Below are positions 24,135 to 33,450 of a stretch of 64,000 bases of DNA, in pieces. The DNA lies in NCBI GenBank assembly GCA_023435725.1, contig JAEYRD010000035.1:35511-99510 (forward strand), given 5' to 3'. Both the position numbers and the translations under genes were made by a program. The notes beneath the pieces were generated by a model that made no database searches, was not told the DNA's origin, and saw only the letters and a program-made list of their open reading frames with translations. Within the stretch, counting starts at the first letter, position 1. Each line of letters starts with the position of its first letter. The DNA comes from Pseudomonadota bacterium (lineage in GTDB: Bacteria > Pseudomonadota > Alphaproteobacteria > Rhizobiales > Xanthobacteraceae).

Positions 24135-27100
24135 GGGCTTCGCTCTCGGTACTGGACAGAATGCGAAGCAGTCCGGTCAGCGGCGCATAGAGCCCCTCAG
24201 GCCGGTGGGACAGCTCGTACTCTACTTCGTCGAACGCGTGATCAAGCAGGAAAAACGTTAACAGGCCTTGCGCAGATCGCGGATCGCTCGGCCAGAGCCG
24301 CCGGTCGGTCATGGCGTCGCGGTAGGCGGACATGAATGTCGCGGTGGCGCGTTCACGCCATTCGTCGAGCGCGGCCGTGAGCCGGGCCTGCTCGTCGGAG
24401 GCGCCCGCGAGCGCGCGATTGAGTGCTGCGGTCACCGACAGGTCGATCGAGCGGATCAGGCCGGCGACGTCGCGCGCGGCCGGTGCCTTGCGCCGCTTCT
24501 CGGCCAGCGGCAGATGCGGATCGCCGTCGAAGTCGATGATGAAGATATCGTCCTTCACGATCAGAGTTTGCCCGAGCCGGAAGTCGCCATGATGACGGAT
24601 GTTCAACCCGTCGATGTCGGATGGCAATAGTGCATTCAGGCGGTCGGGCAGGGTTGCGCGCACTGCTGCGAGCTCGTCGATCAGCGGCCGGTCCGCCTCC
24701 CGCAGGCCGTCACGGCTGTCGGCCAGCCGCTCGAAGACCCGCTCGGCACGCGCCTCGAGGCCGGCCATCCAGCGCCTGATGTGTGCGGGGCCGGTCGGCT
24801 CCGGGGCGAGATCGTCGGTCGTCGCCGCAGCCAGGGCGACATGCAGCTCGGCGAGCCGCCGGCCGATCTGCGCCATGAAATGCAGATAAGGCGCCTGTTC
24901 CTGAGTGTTGCGGGGCATCTCGCCCGGCTGCAGCACCCGCTGCTCGTCGACATAACGGTCGAGATAGCCCGTGGTGACGCCCCAGCCGTCGCCCTGGTTC
25001 GCGACATAGGCGTGCAGCACTCCGAGAGCGCTGCGTTGGTTGCCTTCGACCAGCTCGACGCTGCCGAGCAGCGCCGGCGCATTGGCAAAGCGTGCGACCT
25101 CGGTGAGATAGCGGCCGATCTCGATCTCGGGGCTGGTGCCGCTTTCGAGCTGGCGATAGATCTTGGCGACATACTGGTTGTCGACCAGCGCCGTGCTGTT
25201 GGACTGCTCGATCGCGCGGATGCGCTCGGGCTCCTTGATGCTGTAATCGGCGAACAGACTGGTGGCCTTGAACTCCAGCCGCAGATCGTTCTCCTCCACC
25301 ACCAGGTTCTGCGACAGATTGCGCAGGAACAGGCCGATGAAGATCTGTCCGGTCGCGACATCGAGCAGCGTGCCTTCGCGCGCGCCCTGGCGCACGGCGG
25401 CGAGCGCTTTCGGGTTGAATCGTTCGCGGTCGAACCGCACCCACTCGATCTGCATCGGCAGCACATAGCGCGTGGTGACGTCGTTCTGCGCCGTCTCGAA
25501 GAACGCGATCCAGGGCCGGTTGTCGCCGATGTCGCAGAACGGCACGGCCGAGGTCAGCGTGGGGTTGATGTGCTTGGGGTTGTGTTCGGGATACCAGCGC
25601 GTGCGCGACAGGAAGCCCGGCAGCACCTCATGCTCGAACACGCCACGCTCGCGCGCGAGCGACACCCAGGTCGAGTTGACCGGCACCACCAGCGTCTCGA
25701 ACTCCGGCACCGCGCGCGGCCTCACCGGCTCCGACTTGTCGCGCTCCAGCAGGTGGAACCAGTAGAAACCGTAGGGCCCCAGCGTGATCATGTAGGGCAG
25801 CTCGCCGATCGGCGGGAAGCGGGTGCGGCCGAGCATCTCCTGCGGGATGCGGTCCTTCCACGGCGACAGATCGAGCTCGGTCGCCTGCGCTGCACGCGAC
25901 AGATTGGCGACGCAGAGGATCACCTCGTCGCGATACTGCCGGACATAGGCGAGCACGGCGCGGTTGGCCGGGCGGATGAAGGTCATGGTGCCGCGGCCGA
26001 AGGCGAGCGTCGACTTGCGCACCGAGATCAACCGCTTGGTGGCGCTGAGCAGCGAGGACAGGCTGCGCGACTGCGCCTCCACGTTCACGGACTCGTAGCC
26101 GTAGACGGGATCCATGATCAGCGGCGCGTAGAGGCGGGCCGGGTCGCAGCGGGAGAAACCGCCGTTGCGGTCAGGGCTCCACTGCATCGGCGTGCGCACG
26201 CCGTTGCGGTCGCCGAGATAGATGTTGTCGCCCATTCCGATCTCGTCGCCGTAATAGATGATCGGCGTGCCGGGGAAGGACAGCAGCAGCGAGTTCATCA
26301 GCTCGATCTTGCGCCGGTCGTTGTCCATCAGTGGCGCAAGGCGCCTGCGGATGCCGACATTGATGCGCGCACGCGGGTCGTTGGCGTAGGTGGTCCAGAG
26401 ATAGTCGCGCTCGACGTCGGTGACCATCTCCAGCGTCAATTCGTCGTGGTTGCGCAGGAACAATGCCCATTGACAGCTCGCCGGAATGTCCGGGGTCTGG
26501 CGCAGGATGTCGGTGATCGGGAAGCGGTCCTCCTGCGCGATCGCCATGTAGATGCGCGGCATCAGCGGGAAGTGGTAGGCCATGTGGCACTCGTCGCCGC
26601 GGCCGAAATATTCCTGCACGTCCTCCGGCCATTGATTGGCCTCGGCGAGCAGCAGCTTGCCCTTGGAATAGGAATCCAGCTCCTGGCGCAGGCGCTTGAT
26701 GATCGCATGCGTCTCCGGGAGGTTCTCGTTCGAAGTGCCCTCGCGCTCGCAGAGATAGGGAATGGCGTCCAGACGGAAGCCGTCGACCCCGGCGTCCAAC
26801 CAGCGCTTCATCACCTGGATCAGGGCGCTGACCACGCGCGGATTGTCGAAATTGAGGTCCGGCTGGTGCGAGAAGAAGCGGTGCCAGTAGAAGGCGCCGG
26901 CCTCGTGATCCCAGGTCCAGTTCGACTTCTCCGTGTCGGTGAAGATGATGCGCGTGCCCAGGTATTTCTGGTCGGTGTCGCTCCAGACATACCAGTTTCG
27001 TGCGCTCGAGCCCGGATGACTGCGGCGTGCGCGCTTGAACCATTTGTGCTGGTCGGAGGTGTGGTTGACGACGAGCTCGGTGATGACGCGCAGGCCGCGC

Positions 27101-27420
27101 TTCTGTGCTTCCTGGATGAAGCGCTTGAAGTCCTTCATCGTCCCGAAATCGGGATTGACCGAGCCGTAATCGGCGATGTCGTAGCCGTCGTCGCGGCCGG
27201 GCGAGGGATAGAACGGCAGCAGCCACAGCGCAGTGACGCCGAGCTCCTGGAGATAGGGCAGCTTTTCGGTCAGGCCGGCGAAGTCGCCGATACCGTCATT
27301 GTTGCTGTCGGCAAAAGCCTTGACGTGAAGCTGGTAGATGATGGCGTCCTTGTACCAGAGCTCGTCCACGATCTCGGCAGCCTCAACTTTCTTGGTGTCG
27401 ACGGAAGACAATACGTTCAT
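24127..27420 (-). CDS. treS: TreS-maltokinase fusion (trehalose synthase/maltokinase)
   Basis: The N-terminal half (about 20-560) is trehalose synthase, which interconverts maltose and trehalose. It has GH13 nucleophile Asp218 (GVDGFRLDAIPYL), Glu260 (LLAEANQWPEDV) and LRNHDELTLEMV. The C-terminal half (about 620-1097) is a maltokinase-type domain with HGDFRLGQ and IIDFDGDP, expected to make maltose 1-phosphate from maltose and ATP. ATG 27420 is used because it gives the conserved LWYKDAIIYQLHVKAF start region and has an AAGGGGG sequence upstream. In the known GlgE pathway this product feeds GlgE, but the adjacent GlgE homologue looks inactive for that reaction. Confidence 0.94.
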   Translation of the reverse strand: MNVLSSVDTKKVEAAEIVDELWYKDAIIYQLHVKAFADSNNDGIGDFAGLTEKLPYLQELGVTALWLLPFYPSPGRDDGYDIADYGSVNPDFGTMKDFKRFIQEAQKRGLRVITELVVNHTSDQHKWFKRARRSHPGSSARNWYVWSDTDQKYLGTRIIFTDTEKSNWTWDHEAGAFYWHRFFSHQPDLNFDNPRVVSALIQVMKRWLDAGVDGFRLDAIPYLCEREGTSNENLPETHAIIKRLRQELDSYSKGKLLLAEANQWPEDVQEYFGRGDECHMAYHFPLMPRIYMAIAQEDRFPITDILRQTPDIPASCQWALFLRNHDELTLEMVTDVERDYLWTTYANDPRARINVGIRRRLAPLMDNDRRKIELMNSLLLSFPGTPIIYYGDEIGMGDNIYLGDRNGVRTPMQWSPDRNGGFSRCDPARLYAPLIMDPVYGYESVNVEAQSRSLSSLLSATKRLISVRKSTLAFGRGTMTFIRPANRAVLAYVRQYRDEVILCVANLSRAAQATELDLSPWKDRIPQEMLGRTRFPPIGELPYMITLGPYGFYWFHLLERDKSEPVRPRAVPEFETLVVPVNSTWVSLARERGVFEHEVLPGFLSRTRWYPEHNPKHINPTLTSAVPFCDIGDNRPWIAFFETAQNDVTTRYVLPMQIEWVRFDRERFNPKALAAVRQGAREGTLLDVATGQIFIGLFLRNLSQNLVVEENDLRLEFKATSLFADYSIKEPERIRAIEQSNSTALVDNQYVAKIYRQLESGTSPEIEIGRYLTEVARFANAPALLGSVELVEGNQRSALGVLHAYVANQGDGWGVTTGYLDRYVDEQRVLQPGEMPRNTQEQAPYLHFMAQIGRRLAELHVALAAATTDDLAPEPTGPAHIRRWMAGLEARAERVFERLADSRDGLREADRPLIDELAAVRATLPDRLNALLPSDIDGLNIRHHGDFRLGQTLIVKDDIFIIDFDGDPHLPLAEKRRKAPAARDVAGLIRSIDLSVTAALNRALAGASDEQARLTAALDEWRERATATFMSAYRDAMTDRRLWPSDPRSAQGLLTFFLLDHAFDEVEYELSHRPEGLYAPLTGLLRILSSTESEAHA

Positions 27421-27431
27421 GGCGTGCCCCC

Positions 27432-29378
27432 TTACGCCAGGCAGCGGAACAGGAGCGCCGGGTCGCGGTCGGGATCGATACGTAACCTGATCCCACCCCA
27501 TTCGATGCGGGGCTGTTCGCCGGTGATGAGGTTTTCGAGTGCCGTCACATGGTGTCGCTGCCCGCTGGCGTCAACCGTGACGTCGCCCAGCGGCAGCCAG
27601 AATTCGCGTACATGGCGCGAGAGCGCGATGACGACCACGACGGTGTTGGCCGGATCGACCGCCTCTTTCACGAAGGCAATCGTCTCGCCGTCCTCGACGC
27701 CGAGGAACCGCAAGTTCGCGGTCTGCTGAAACGCCGCGTTCTCATTGCGGATGCGGTTGAGCTTGGCGACGTAAGGCTTGATGTTGCCGGGCTTGTCCCA
27801 GTCGCGCTGCTTGATCCGGTATTTCTCGGAATCGAGATATTCCTCGCAGCCCGGGATCGCCTCGTGCTCCAGCAGTTCGAAGCCGCTGTAGATACCGAAG
27901 GAGCCCGACAGCGTCGCGGCCAGCGCGGCACGCGACTTGAACCCCCAGGCTTCGCCGCTCTGGAGATGATAGGGCAGCAGGTCGAGCGTGTTCACGAACA
28001 GGTTCGGGCGATAGAAATCCCGCTCGGGGTAACGGGTGAGCTCGCCGAGATATTGCTCCAGTTCCCACTTCTCCGTGCGCCAGGGGAAATAGGTGAATGA
28101 CTGCGCGAAGCCGAGCTTCGCGAGACCCTTCATCAGCTTCGGCCGTGCGAAGGTTTTCGAGAACAGGATCACCTCGGGATGCCGCCGGCGGATGTCGCGG
28201 ATCAGCCAGTCCCAGAATGCGAGCGGTGCGGTGTCGTGATTGTCGATGGCGAAGATGGTGACGCCATGGTCGATCCAGAACAGCATGGCATCGCGGAACG
28301 CATTCCACAGCCCAGTCCTGTCGACACAGGCGAAATCGGGGATGACGATGTCCGAATAGGGGCGGTCCGCCGTTCGCACCGAGCGGTCGGGCCGCCACTT
28401 GAACCACTCCCGATGCTGCGTCAGCCAGGGGTGGTCCGGCGAGCACTGCACGGCGAAGTCGAGCGCGAGCTCGAGGCCGTATTCCAGGCAGGTTGCGACC
28501 AGCGCGCGGAAATCCTCGATCGTGCCGAGCTCCGGATGCAGCGTATCGTGGCCGCCCTCGGCAGCGCCGATCGCATAGGGTGAACCGGGATCGCCTTCGC
28601 TTGCCACCGGCGCGTTGTTGCGGCCCTTGCGGCGCGTGCGGCCGATCGGGTGGATCGGCGTGAAATAGAGCACGTCGAAACCCATCGCAGCGATATCGGG
28701 CACGCGCGCGATGCAATCGCGGAGCGTGCCGTGCTGGCCGGGGATCTGACTTTGGCTGCGCGGCATCATCTGATACCAGGCGGCAAAGCGCGCCCTGTCG
28801 CGATCGATGATGAGCGGGAATTGCGGCGAACGGGTCAGGTCGAGGCGCGACTGGCTCTCGGCCATGGCCTCGCCGAGATCGGCTGCAAGCAGCGAGGCCA
28901 CGTTGCCGGTCTGAAGATAATCCTCGCACTGCCTGAAGATAACAGTCGCGGCGTGCTGCCGTGCGCCATGGGCCTTGGTCAGGAGACCGGCGCCCTCGAT
29001 CGCATCAAGGCTGACATCGGCACCCGCGCGCCGCTTGCGCGCGACGCCGTGGGACCAGGTGGCGAATTCGTCGGTCCAGGCTTCGATCGCATAAACATAT
29101 TGACCGGGTTCAACAGGGACGAACCTGCCTGACCAGCGGTCGTTGCCGTGATGGATCATCGGCTCGCTCCGCCATTCCCGGTCCTGCTCACGGCGCCAGA
29201 TCAGCGCAGCGCTGACAACGGAGTCGCCGTCGCGGTAGATGTCGGCCCAGACCTCGACGGGCTCGCCCGCGATCCGCTTCACCGCGAAGCGGCCGCCATC
29301 GATCAACGGATAGACGTCTTCAATAAGGAAGGCGCCGCCGGCTGCGGCACTCTCGACAGTTTGAATTGTCTTGTTCAC
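27432..29378 (-). CDS. GlgE-like GH13_3 protein with degenerate active site
   Basis: Overall a 648-aa homologue of alpha-1,4-glucan:maltose-1-phosphate maltosyltransferase, with IEDVYPLIDGGRFAVKRIAG, YFTPIHPIGRTRRKGRNNA, GGHDTLHPELGT and EEYLDSEKYRIKQRDW intact. The active site differs from GlgE as I remember it. The nucleophile motif FRVDNPHTKP reads FAIDNHDTAP (Asp379 kept; the preceding Arg is Ala377). The acid/base motif AEAFTRP reads SKTFARP, with Lys408 in place of Glu. The phosphate-binding motif AENPPKKYQDIYP is reduced to ADRPYSDIVIP. The third acid, Asp466 in FVNTLDLL, is kept. Normal maltosyl transfer is unlikely. GTG 29378 start. It is the first gene of the glucan operon, 11 bp before the treS fusion. 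Confidence 0.88.
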   Translation of the reverse strand: MNKTIQTVESAAAGGAFLIEDVYPLIDGGRFAVKRIAGEPVEVWADIYRDGDSVVSAALIWRREQDREWRSEPMIHHGNDRWSGRFVPVEPGQYVYAIEAWTDEFATWSHGVARKRRAGADVSLDAIEGAGLLTKAHGARQHAATVIFRQCEDYLQTGNVASLLAADLGEAMAESQSRLDLTRSPQFPLIIDRDRARFAAWYQMMPRSQSQIPGQHGTLRDCIARVPDIAAMGFDVLYFTPIHPIGRTRRKGRNNAPVASEGDPGSPYAIGAAEGGHDTLHPELGTIEDFRALVATCLEYGLELALDFAVQCSPDHPWLTQHREWFKWRPDRSVRTADRPYSDIVIPDFACVDRTGLWNAFRDAMLFWIDHGVTIFAIDNHDTAPLAFWDWLIRDIRRRHPEVILFSKTFARPKLMKGLAKLGFAQSFTYFPWRTEKWELEQYLGELTRYPERDFYRPNLFVNTLDLLPYHLQSGEAWGFKSRAALAATLSGSFGIYSGFELLEHEAIPGCEEYLDSEKYRIKQRDWDKPGNIKPYVAKLNRIRNENAAFQQTANLRFLGVEDGETIAFVKEAVDPANTVVVVIALSRHVREFWLPLGDVTVDASGQRHHVTALENLITGEQPRIEWGGIRLRIDPDRDPALLFRCLA

Positions 29379-29479
29379 GGTGATGCCATTGACAAGAAAG
29401 CAGGGGCCCGTTTCCCTTGTCGGGAACCTACGCTTGATACCTATATAGAAAGCCGCTTGTGTGTCATTAGTTCCCCCTG

Positions 29480-29505
29480 GGAACGGCAGCTGCGGTCTGC
29501 GAGTT
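29480..29505 (+). promoter_or_regulatory. EcfG-like promoter candidate upstream of malQ
   Basis: GGAAC (29480-29484), 17 bases, then AGTT (29502-29505), about 80 bp before malQ in the 205-bp region shared with glgE-like. The first -10 base differs from CGTT. In the opposite direction GGAAC (29474-29470) lacks a convincing partner. Confidence 0.35.
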
Positions 29506-29583
29506 ACCCCTGACTAACGTCTTTCGCCGCCTCATTAAAATCGATGCCCCCGGCAGAAGGGTGGCCTGCAAGCTGCGTGCCGA

Positions 29584-31563
29584 ATGGATCTCTTAGCCCA
29601 AGCCCAGATCAAGGGCGTTCAGTCCGAATTCATCGATGCCCTCGGAAAGCTGCGGGTCACCGATCCCGTAGCCCTCAAATCCATCCTGGACGCCCTGCCG
29701 GAGAAGCGCGTCTACCGCTTCGTCAGCGGACCCGTCGTGGTTCGCGCGTTGGGACATCCGCGCACCGAATTGGCGGCAACCGGCACGCCGCCGCTCAAAT
29801 GGACGGTCACCGGCAACGCCCGTATCGCGGGAAGCGCCGAATTGTTCGCGCAAGGCGAGACGCGCGAGCCCGTGATTGCCTGGCCCGCCGATCTGCCGCT
29901 CGGTTACCACCGGTTGACGCTGACCGATGCCGACGGGGTGACGGAAGAGGTGCCGATGATCGTGGCGCCCGAGCGCGCCTTCGGCGGCGATTTCGACCGC
30001 GGCTGGCTGCTTGCCGTGCAGCTCTACAGCATCCGCTCGGACCGCAATTGGGGCATCGGCGATTTTACGGACCTCGCGGACCTTGTCCGGCTCGCGAAGC
30101 GGTTGGGAGCCGACGGCGTCGGGCTCAATCCGCTGCACGTGCTGTTCGACAACCATCCGGCCGATTGCAGCCCCTATTCCCCCAACAGCCGGCTGTTCCT
30201 CAATCCGCTCTATATCGACGTCGAGGCGATCCCGGAATTTTCAGCGGACCTCGTGCCTGACGCGGCCGCCATCGCCGCGCGCCTGCGCGAAGGCGATCGC
30301 GTGCCTTATACCGACATGGCGGCGCTGAAATGGCGCGGCCTGCGCGCCGCCTTTGACGCTTTCGTGACAAAGGCGAGCGATGCACGCCGCAAGGAGTTCG
30401 ACGCATTCCGCGCCGACCGCGCGCCGCTGCTGTCCCGCTTTGCCTGCTTCGAGGTGCTGCGCCATCGCTTCCCGGCGCCGTGGTGGGAATGGCCGGTGGA
30501 ATGGCAGCAGCCGATTGATGCAAAATGTGCCGAACTGCGCAACGGTCCCGACAAGCGCGAGGTCGAGTTCGTCGAGTTCGTGCAATGGACGGCGGATGCG
30601 CAACTACATGACGGCAGGGAGCTTGCCGGCCAGCTCGGCATGCGGGTCGGGCTGTATCTCGACGTCGCCGTCGGCGTGCAGTCCAACGGCTTCGATGCCT
30701 GGAACGAGCAGATGGCGATCTCGCGCCATCTTGCTGTCGGCGCGCCGCCTGACGTGCTCAATACCGTGGGCCAGGACTGGGGCCTTGCCGGCTTCAACGC
30801 CGGCGGCCTGGAAGCGAAGTCCTTCGTGCCGTTCGCCGACATGCTGGCGGCCTCGATGCGACATGCCGGTGCGATCCGGCTCGATCACGTCCTCGGCCTC
30901 AAGCGGCTCTATCTCGTGCCACGCGGCTTCAAGCCGGACAATGGCGCCTATGTGCAGATGCCGTTCGAGGCGCTGCTTGGCGCCGTCGTGCGTGAGAGCG
31001 CGGCGCATGAATGCATCGTGATCGGTGAGGACCTCGGCACCGTGCCGGAAGGCTTCCGCGAGACCATGCAGGATTTCGGCATCTGGTCCTATCTCGTCAT
31101 GATGTTCGAACGCGACGACGCCGGTCACTTCCGCAATGTCGACTATTACCGGCCGAACGCGCTGGTGACACTGAACACGCATGATTTGTCGACCTATGCC
31201 GGCTGGCGTTCCTTCAGCGATCTCAAAATGAAACGGTCGCTCGGGCTCGATCCCGGCGAGAACGACCAGGCGCGCTGGAATGCGCTCGGCATGCTCGACG
31301 ATATCCTGCGCCAGAACGGCATCAACGCCAACGATCTCTATTCGGTGCTGGCCTTCCTGTCGCGCACGCCCTCGCGGCTGCTCGCGGTGTCGCTGGAGGA
31401 TCTGCTCGGCGTGATCGACCAGCCCAACATTCCCGGCACGATCGACGAGCATCCGAACTGGCGCCAGCGGTTGCCCGTCGCGCTCGACAAGATCGCCTCG
31501 AAGATCGACCTCGCGGCTTTGAAGGCCGCGACGCGGGAACGTTCACTGACCGGCGGGAGTTGA
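29584..31563 (+). CDS. malQ: MalQ, 4-alpha-glucanotransferase
   Basis: GH77 amylomaltase that disproportionates maltodextrins. The 659-aa protein has a poorly conserved N-terminal region (1-140), then the barrel with VQLYSIRSDRNWGIGDF, nucleophile Asp434 (AIRLDHVLGLKRLYLVP), the acid/base in VIGEDLGTVPEG and the third acid in LNTHDLSTYAGW. It is full length. Divergent from the glgE-like operon. The GH15 gene follows in the same direction and probably shares its transcript. Confidence 0.93.
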   Translation: MDLLAQAQIKGVQSEFIDALGKLRVTDPVALKSILDALPEKRVYRFVSGPVVVRALGHPRTELAATGTPPLKWTVTGNARIAGSAELFAQGETREPVIAWPADLPLGYHRLTLTDADGVTEEVPMIVAPERAFGGDFDRGWLLAVQLYSIRSDRNWGIGDFTDLADLVRLAKRLGADGVGLNPLHVLFDNHPADCSPYSPNSRLFLNPLYIDVEAIPEFSADLVPDAAAIAARLREGDRVPYTDMAALKWRGLRAAFDAFVTKASDARRKEFDAFRADRAPLLSRFACFEVLRHRFPAPWWEWPVEWQQPIDAKCAELRNGPDKREVEFVEFVQWTADAQLHDGRELAGQLGMRVGLYLDVAVGVQSNGFDAWNEQMAISRHLAVGAPPDVLNTVGQDWGLAGFNAGGLEAKSFVPFADMLAASMRHAGAIRLDHVLGLKRLYLVPRGFKPDNGAYVQMPFEALLGAVVRESAAHECIVIGEDLGTVPEGFRETMQDFGIWSYLVMMFERDDAGHFRNVDYYRPNALVTLNTHDLSTYAGWRSFSDLKMKRSLGLDPGENDQARWNALGMLDDILRQNGINANDLYSVLAFLSRTPSRLLAVSLEDLLGVIDQPNIPGTIDEHPNWRQRLPVALDKIASKIDLAALKAATRERSLTGGS

Positions 31564-31574
31564 CCGGCCGGCGA

Positions 31575-31640
31575 TTTCCAAGGACTATTTCCAAGGACTA
31601 TTTCCAGGAGCTGGTTCCAAGGGCGAATTCCAAGGCTCGC
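31575..31640 (+). repeat. 13-bp tandem repeat between malQ and the GH15 gene
   Basis: TTTCCAAGGACTA occurs twice exactly (31575-31587, 31588-31600), followed by TTTCCAGGAGCTG and two degenerate units sharing TTCCAAGG. The array begins 12 bp after the malQ stop and runs up to the likely start of the next gene, whose frame stays open through it. Confidence 0.85.
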
Positions 31641-31646
31641 AAGACA

Positions 31647-33446
31647 TTGTCGCAGAAGATCGAGGACTATGCGCTGATCGGCGACTGCGAGACGGCGGCG
31701 CTCGTCGGGCGCGACGGCTCGATCGACTGGCTGTGCTGGCCGGCCTTCGATTCCGACGCCTGCTTTGCCGCAATCCTCGGCACGCACAAGAACGGCCGCT
31801 GGCTGATCGCACCAGGCGAGGACGTCACCACGACCACGCGCCGCTATCTCGGCAACACCCTCATCCTCGAAACACGCTTTGAGACGAAGGGCGGCGCGGT
31901 CGCCCTGATCGACTTCATGCCGCCGCGCGGCAAGGCCTCCGACATCGTGCGAATGGTTCGCGGCGTCCGCGGCACAGTGAAGATGCGGATGGAGCTCATC
32001 ATTCGCTTCGGTTTCGGCGCCGATATTCCCTGGGTTCGTCGGATCGACCATTCCCTGCAGGCGATCTGCGGCCCGGACATGACGGTGTTGCGGACGCCGG
32101 TCGAGACCCGCGGCGAGGATCTGACCACGGTTGCCGACTTCGAGGTGAAGGCAGGTGAGGCCGTGCCGTTCGTGCTGACCTACGGGCCTGCGCATCTCGA
32201 TCCGCCCAAGCCGATCGCCCCGGAGATCGCGGTCCAGGAGACCGAGAAGTTCTGGCAGGAGTGGTGCAGCCTTTGCACGCGCGACGGCGAATATCATGAT
32301 CTGATCATGCGCTCGCTGATCACGCTGAAGGCGCTGACCTTCGCGCCGACCGGCGGCATTGTCGCGGCGCCCACCACCTCGCTGCCGGAAAAGCTCGGCG
32401 GCGCCAGGAACTGGGACTACCGCTTCTGCTGGCTGCGCGACGCCACCTTCACGCTGCTGGCGCTGATGAATTCCGGCTACACCGATGAAGCCTTGGCCTG
32501 GCACAATTGGCTCTTGCGGGCGGCCGCCGGTTCGCCCTCGAACATGCAGATCATGTACGGCATCTGGGGGCAGCGGCGCTTGCTGGAATGGGAGGCGGGC
32601 TGGCTCGACGGCTATGAGGGCGCCAAGCCCGTGCGCGTCGGCAACGCCGCGCATGCGCAGCTCCAGCTCGATGTCTATGGCGAACTGATCGACGCATTCC
32701 ACCAGTCCCGCATGGCCAAGCTCCAACTCGACGAGGAGTCCTGGGCGCTGGAATGCGCCGTGCTCGATCACCTCGCCGAGGTCTGGGATCATCCCGACCA
32801 CGGCATCTGGGAGCGGCGCGGGCAACCCAGGCACTACGTCTTCTCCAAGGTGATGACATGGGTTGCGTTCGATCGCGGCATCAAGAGCGCCGAGACCTTT
32901 GGCTTCAAGGCGCCGCTGCTGCATTGGCGGACCCTGCGCGAGGCCATTCACCGCGACGTCTGCAACAGGGGTTTTGACGCGCAGGAGAACGCCTTCGTCG
33001 AGTCTTACGGCTCAAAATTGCTCGATGCCAGCGTGCTGCTGCTGCCGGCGGTCGGCTTCCTGCCGGCATCGGACCCGCGTATCCGCGGCACCATCGCGGC
33101 CGTCGAGAAACATCTGATGCGCGACGGCTTCGTGCTGCGCCACGATCCCCGCGAAGTGTCGGAGGAAAAGCAGCCGATCGAGGGCGCGTTCCTGGCGTGC
33201 AGCCTGTGGCTGGCCGATGCTCATGTCTTGTCGGGCGATCTCGGCAAGGCGCAGACGTTGCTCGATCGCGTGGTCGGCATTGCGAACGATGTCGGGCTGC
33301 TCGCCGAGGAATATGATTCAGGCGCCCGGCGCCAGACCGGCAATTTTCCGCAGGCGCTGACCCACATTGCGCTGATCAACACAGCGCATAATCTGTCGGC
33401 GGCAAGGCAGGAGTGCGACAAGCCGGCGGTGCAGCGGTCGCAGTAG
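31647..33446 (+). CDS. GH15-family glucoamylase/trehalase-like hydrolase
   Basis: The 599-aa protein has an N-terminal beta-sandwich starting LSQKIEDYALIGDCETAALV (with DGSIDWLCWP) and an (alpha/alpha)6 barrel with RNWDYRFCWLRDATFTLLAL and EEYDSGARRQTGNFPQALTH. Bacterial members include glucoamylases, trehalases and isomaltose-type hydrolases, so the substrate is undecided; the neighbourhood suggests maltodextrin or trehalose. TTG 31647 gives the start typical of the family. The frame extends back to 31560 through a tandem repeat, so the start is uncertain. Confidence 0.88.
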   Translation: MSQKIEDYALIGDCETAALVGRDGSIDWLCWPAFDSDACFAAILGTHKNGRWLIAPGEDVTTTTRRYLGNTLILETRFETKGGAVALIDFMPPRGKASDIVRMVRGVRGTVKMRMELIIRFGFGADIPWVRRIDHSLQAICGPDMTVLRTPVETRGEDLTTVADFEVKAGEAVPFVLTYGPAHLDPPKPIAPEIAVQETEKFWQEWCSLCTRDGEYHDLIMRSLITLKALTFAPTGGIVAAPTTSLPEKLGGARNWDYRFCWLRDATFTLLALMNSGYTDEALAWHNWLLRAAAGSPSNMQIMYGIWGQRRLLEWEAGWLDGYEGAKPVRVGNAAHAQLQLDVYGELIDAFHQSRMAKLQLDEESWALECAVLDHLAEVWDHPDHGIWERRGQPRHYVFSKVMTWVAFDRGIKSAETFGFKAPLLHWRTLREAIHRDVCNRGFDAQENAFVESYGSKLLDASVLLLPAVGFLPASDPRIRGTIAAVEKHLMRDGFVLRHDPREVSEEKQPIEGAFLACSLWLADAHVLSGDLGKAQTLLDRVVGIANDVGLLAEEYDSGARRQTGNFPQALTHIALINTAHNLSAARQECDKPAVQRSQ

Positions 33447-33450
33447 TGGC

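Noticed and set aside
24781..27729. 982-codon plus-strand frame opposite the treS-maltokinase gene
   Set aside because: Antisense shadow of a conserved gene with intact catalytic motifs; the composition is typical of the complementary frame.
29449..29474. Minus-strand GGAAC as promoter of the glgE-like operon
   Set aside because: At 16 or 17 bases downstream only GCTT or CTTT is found, not a GTT-type -10.
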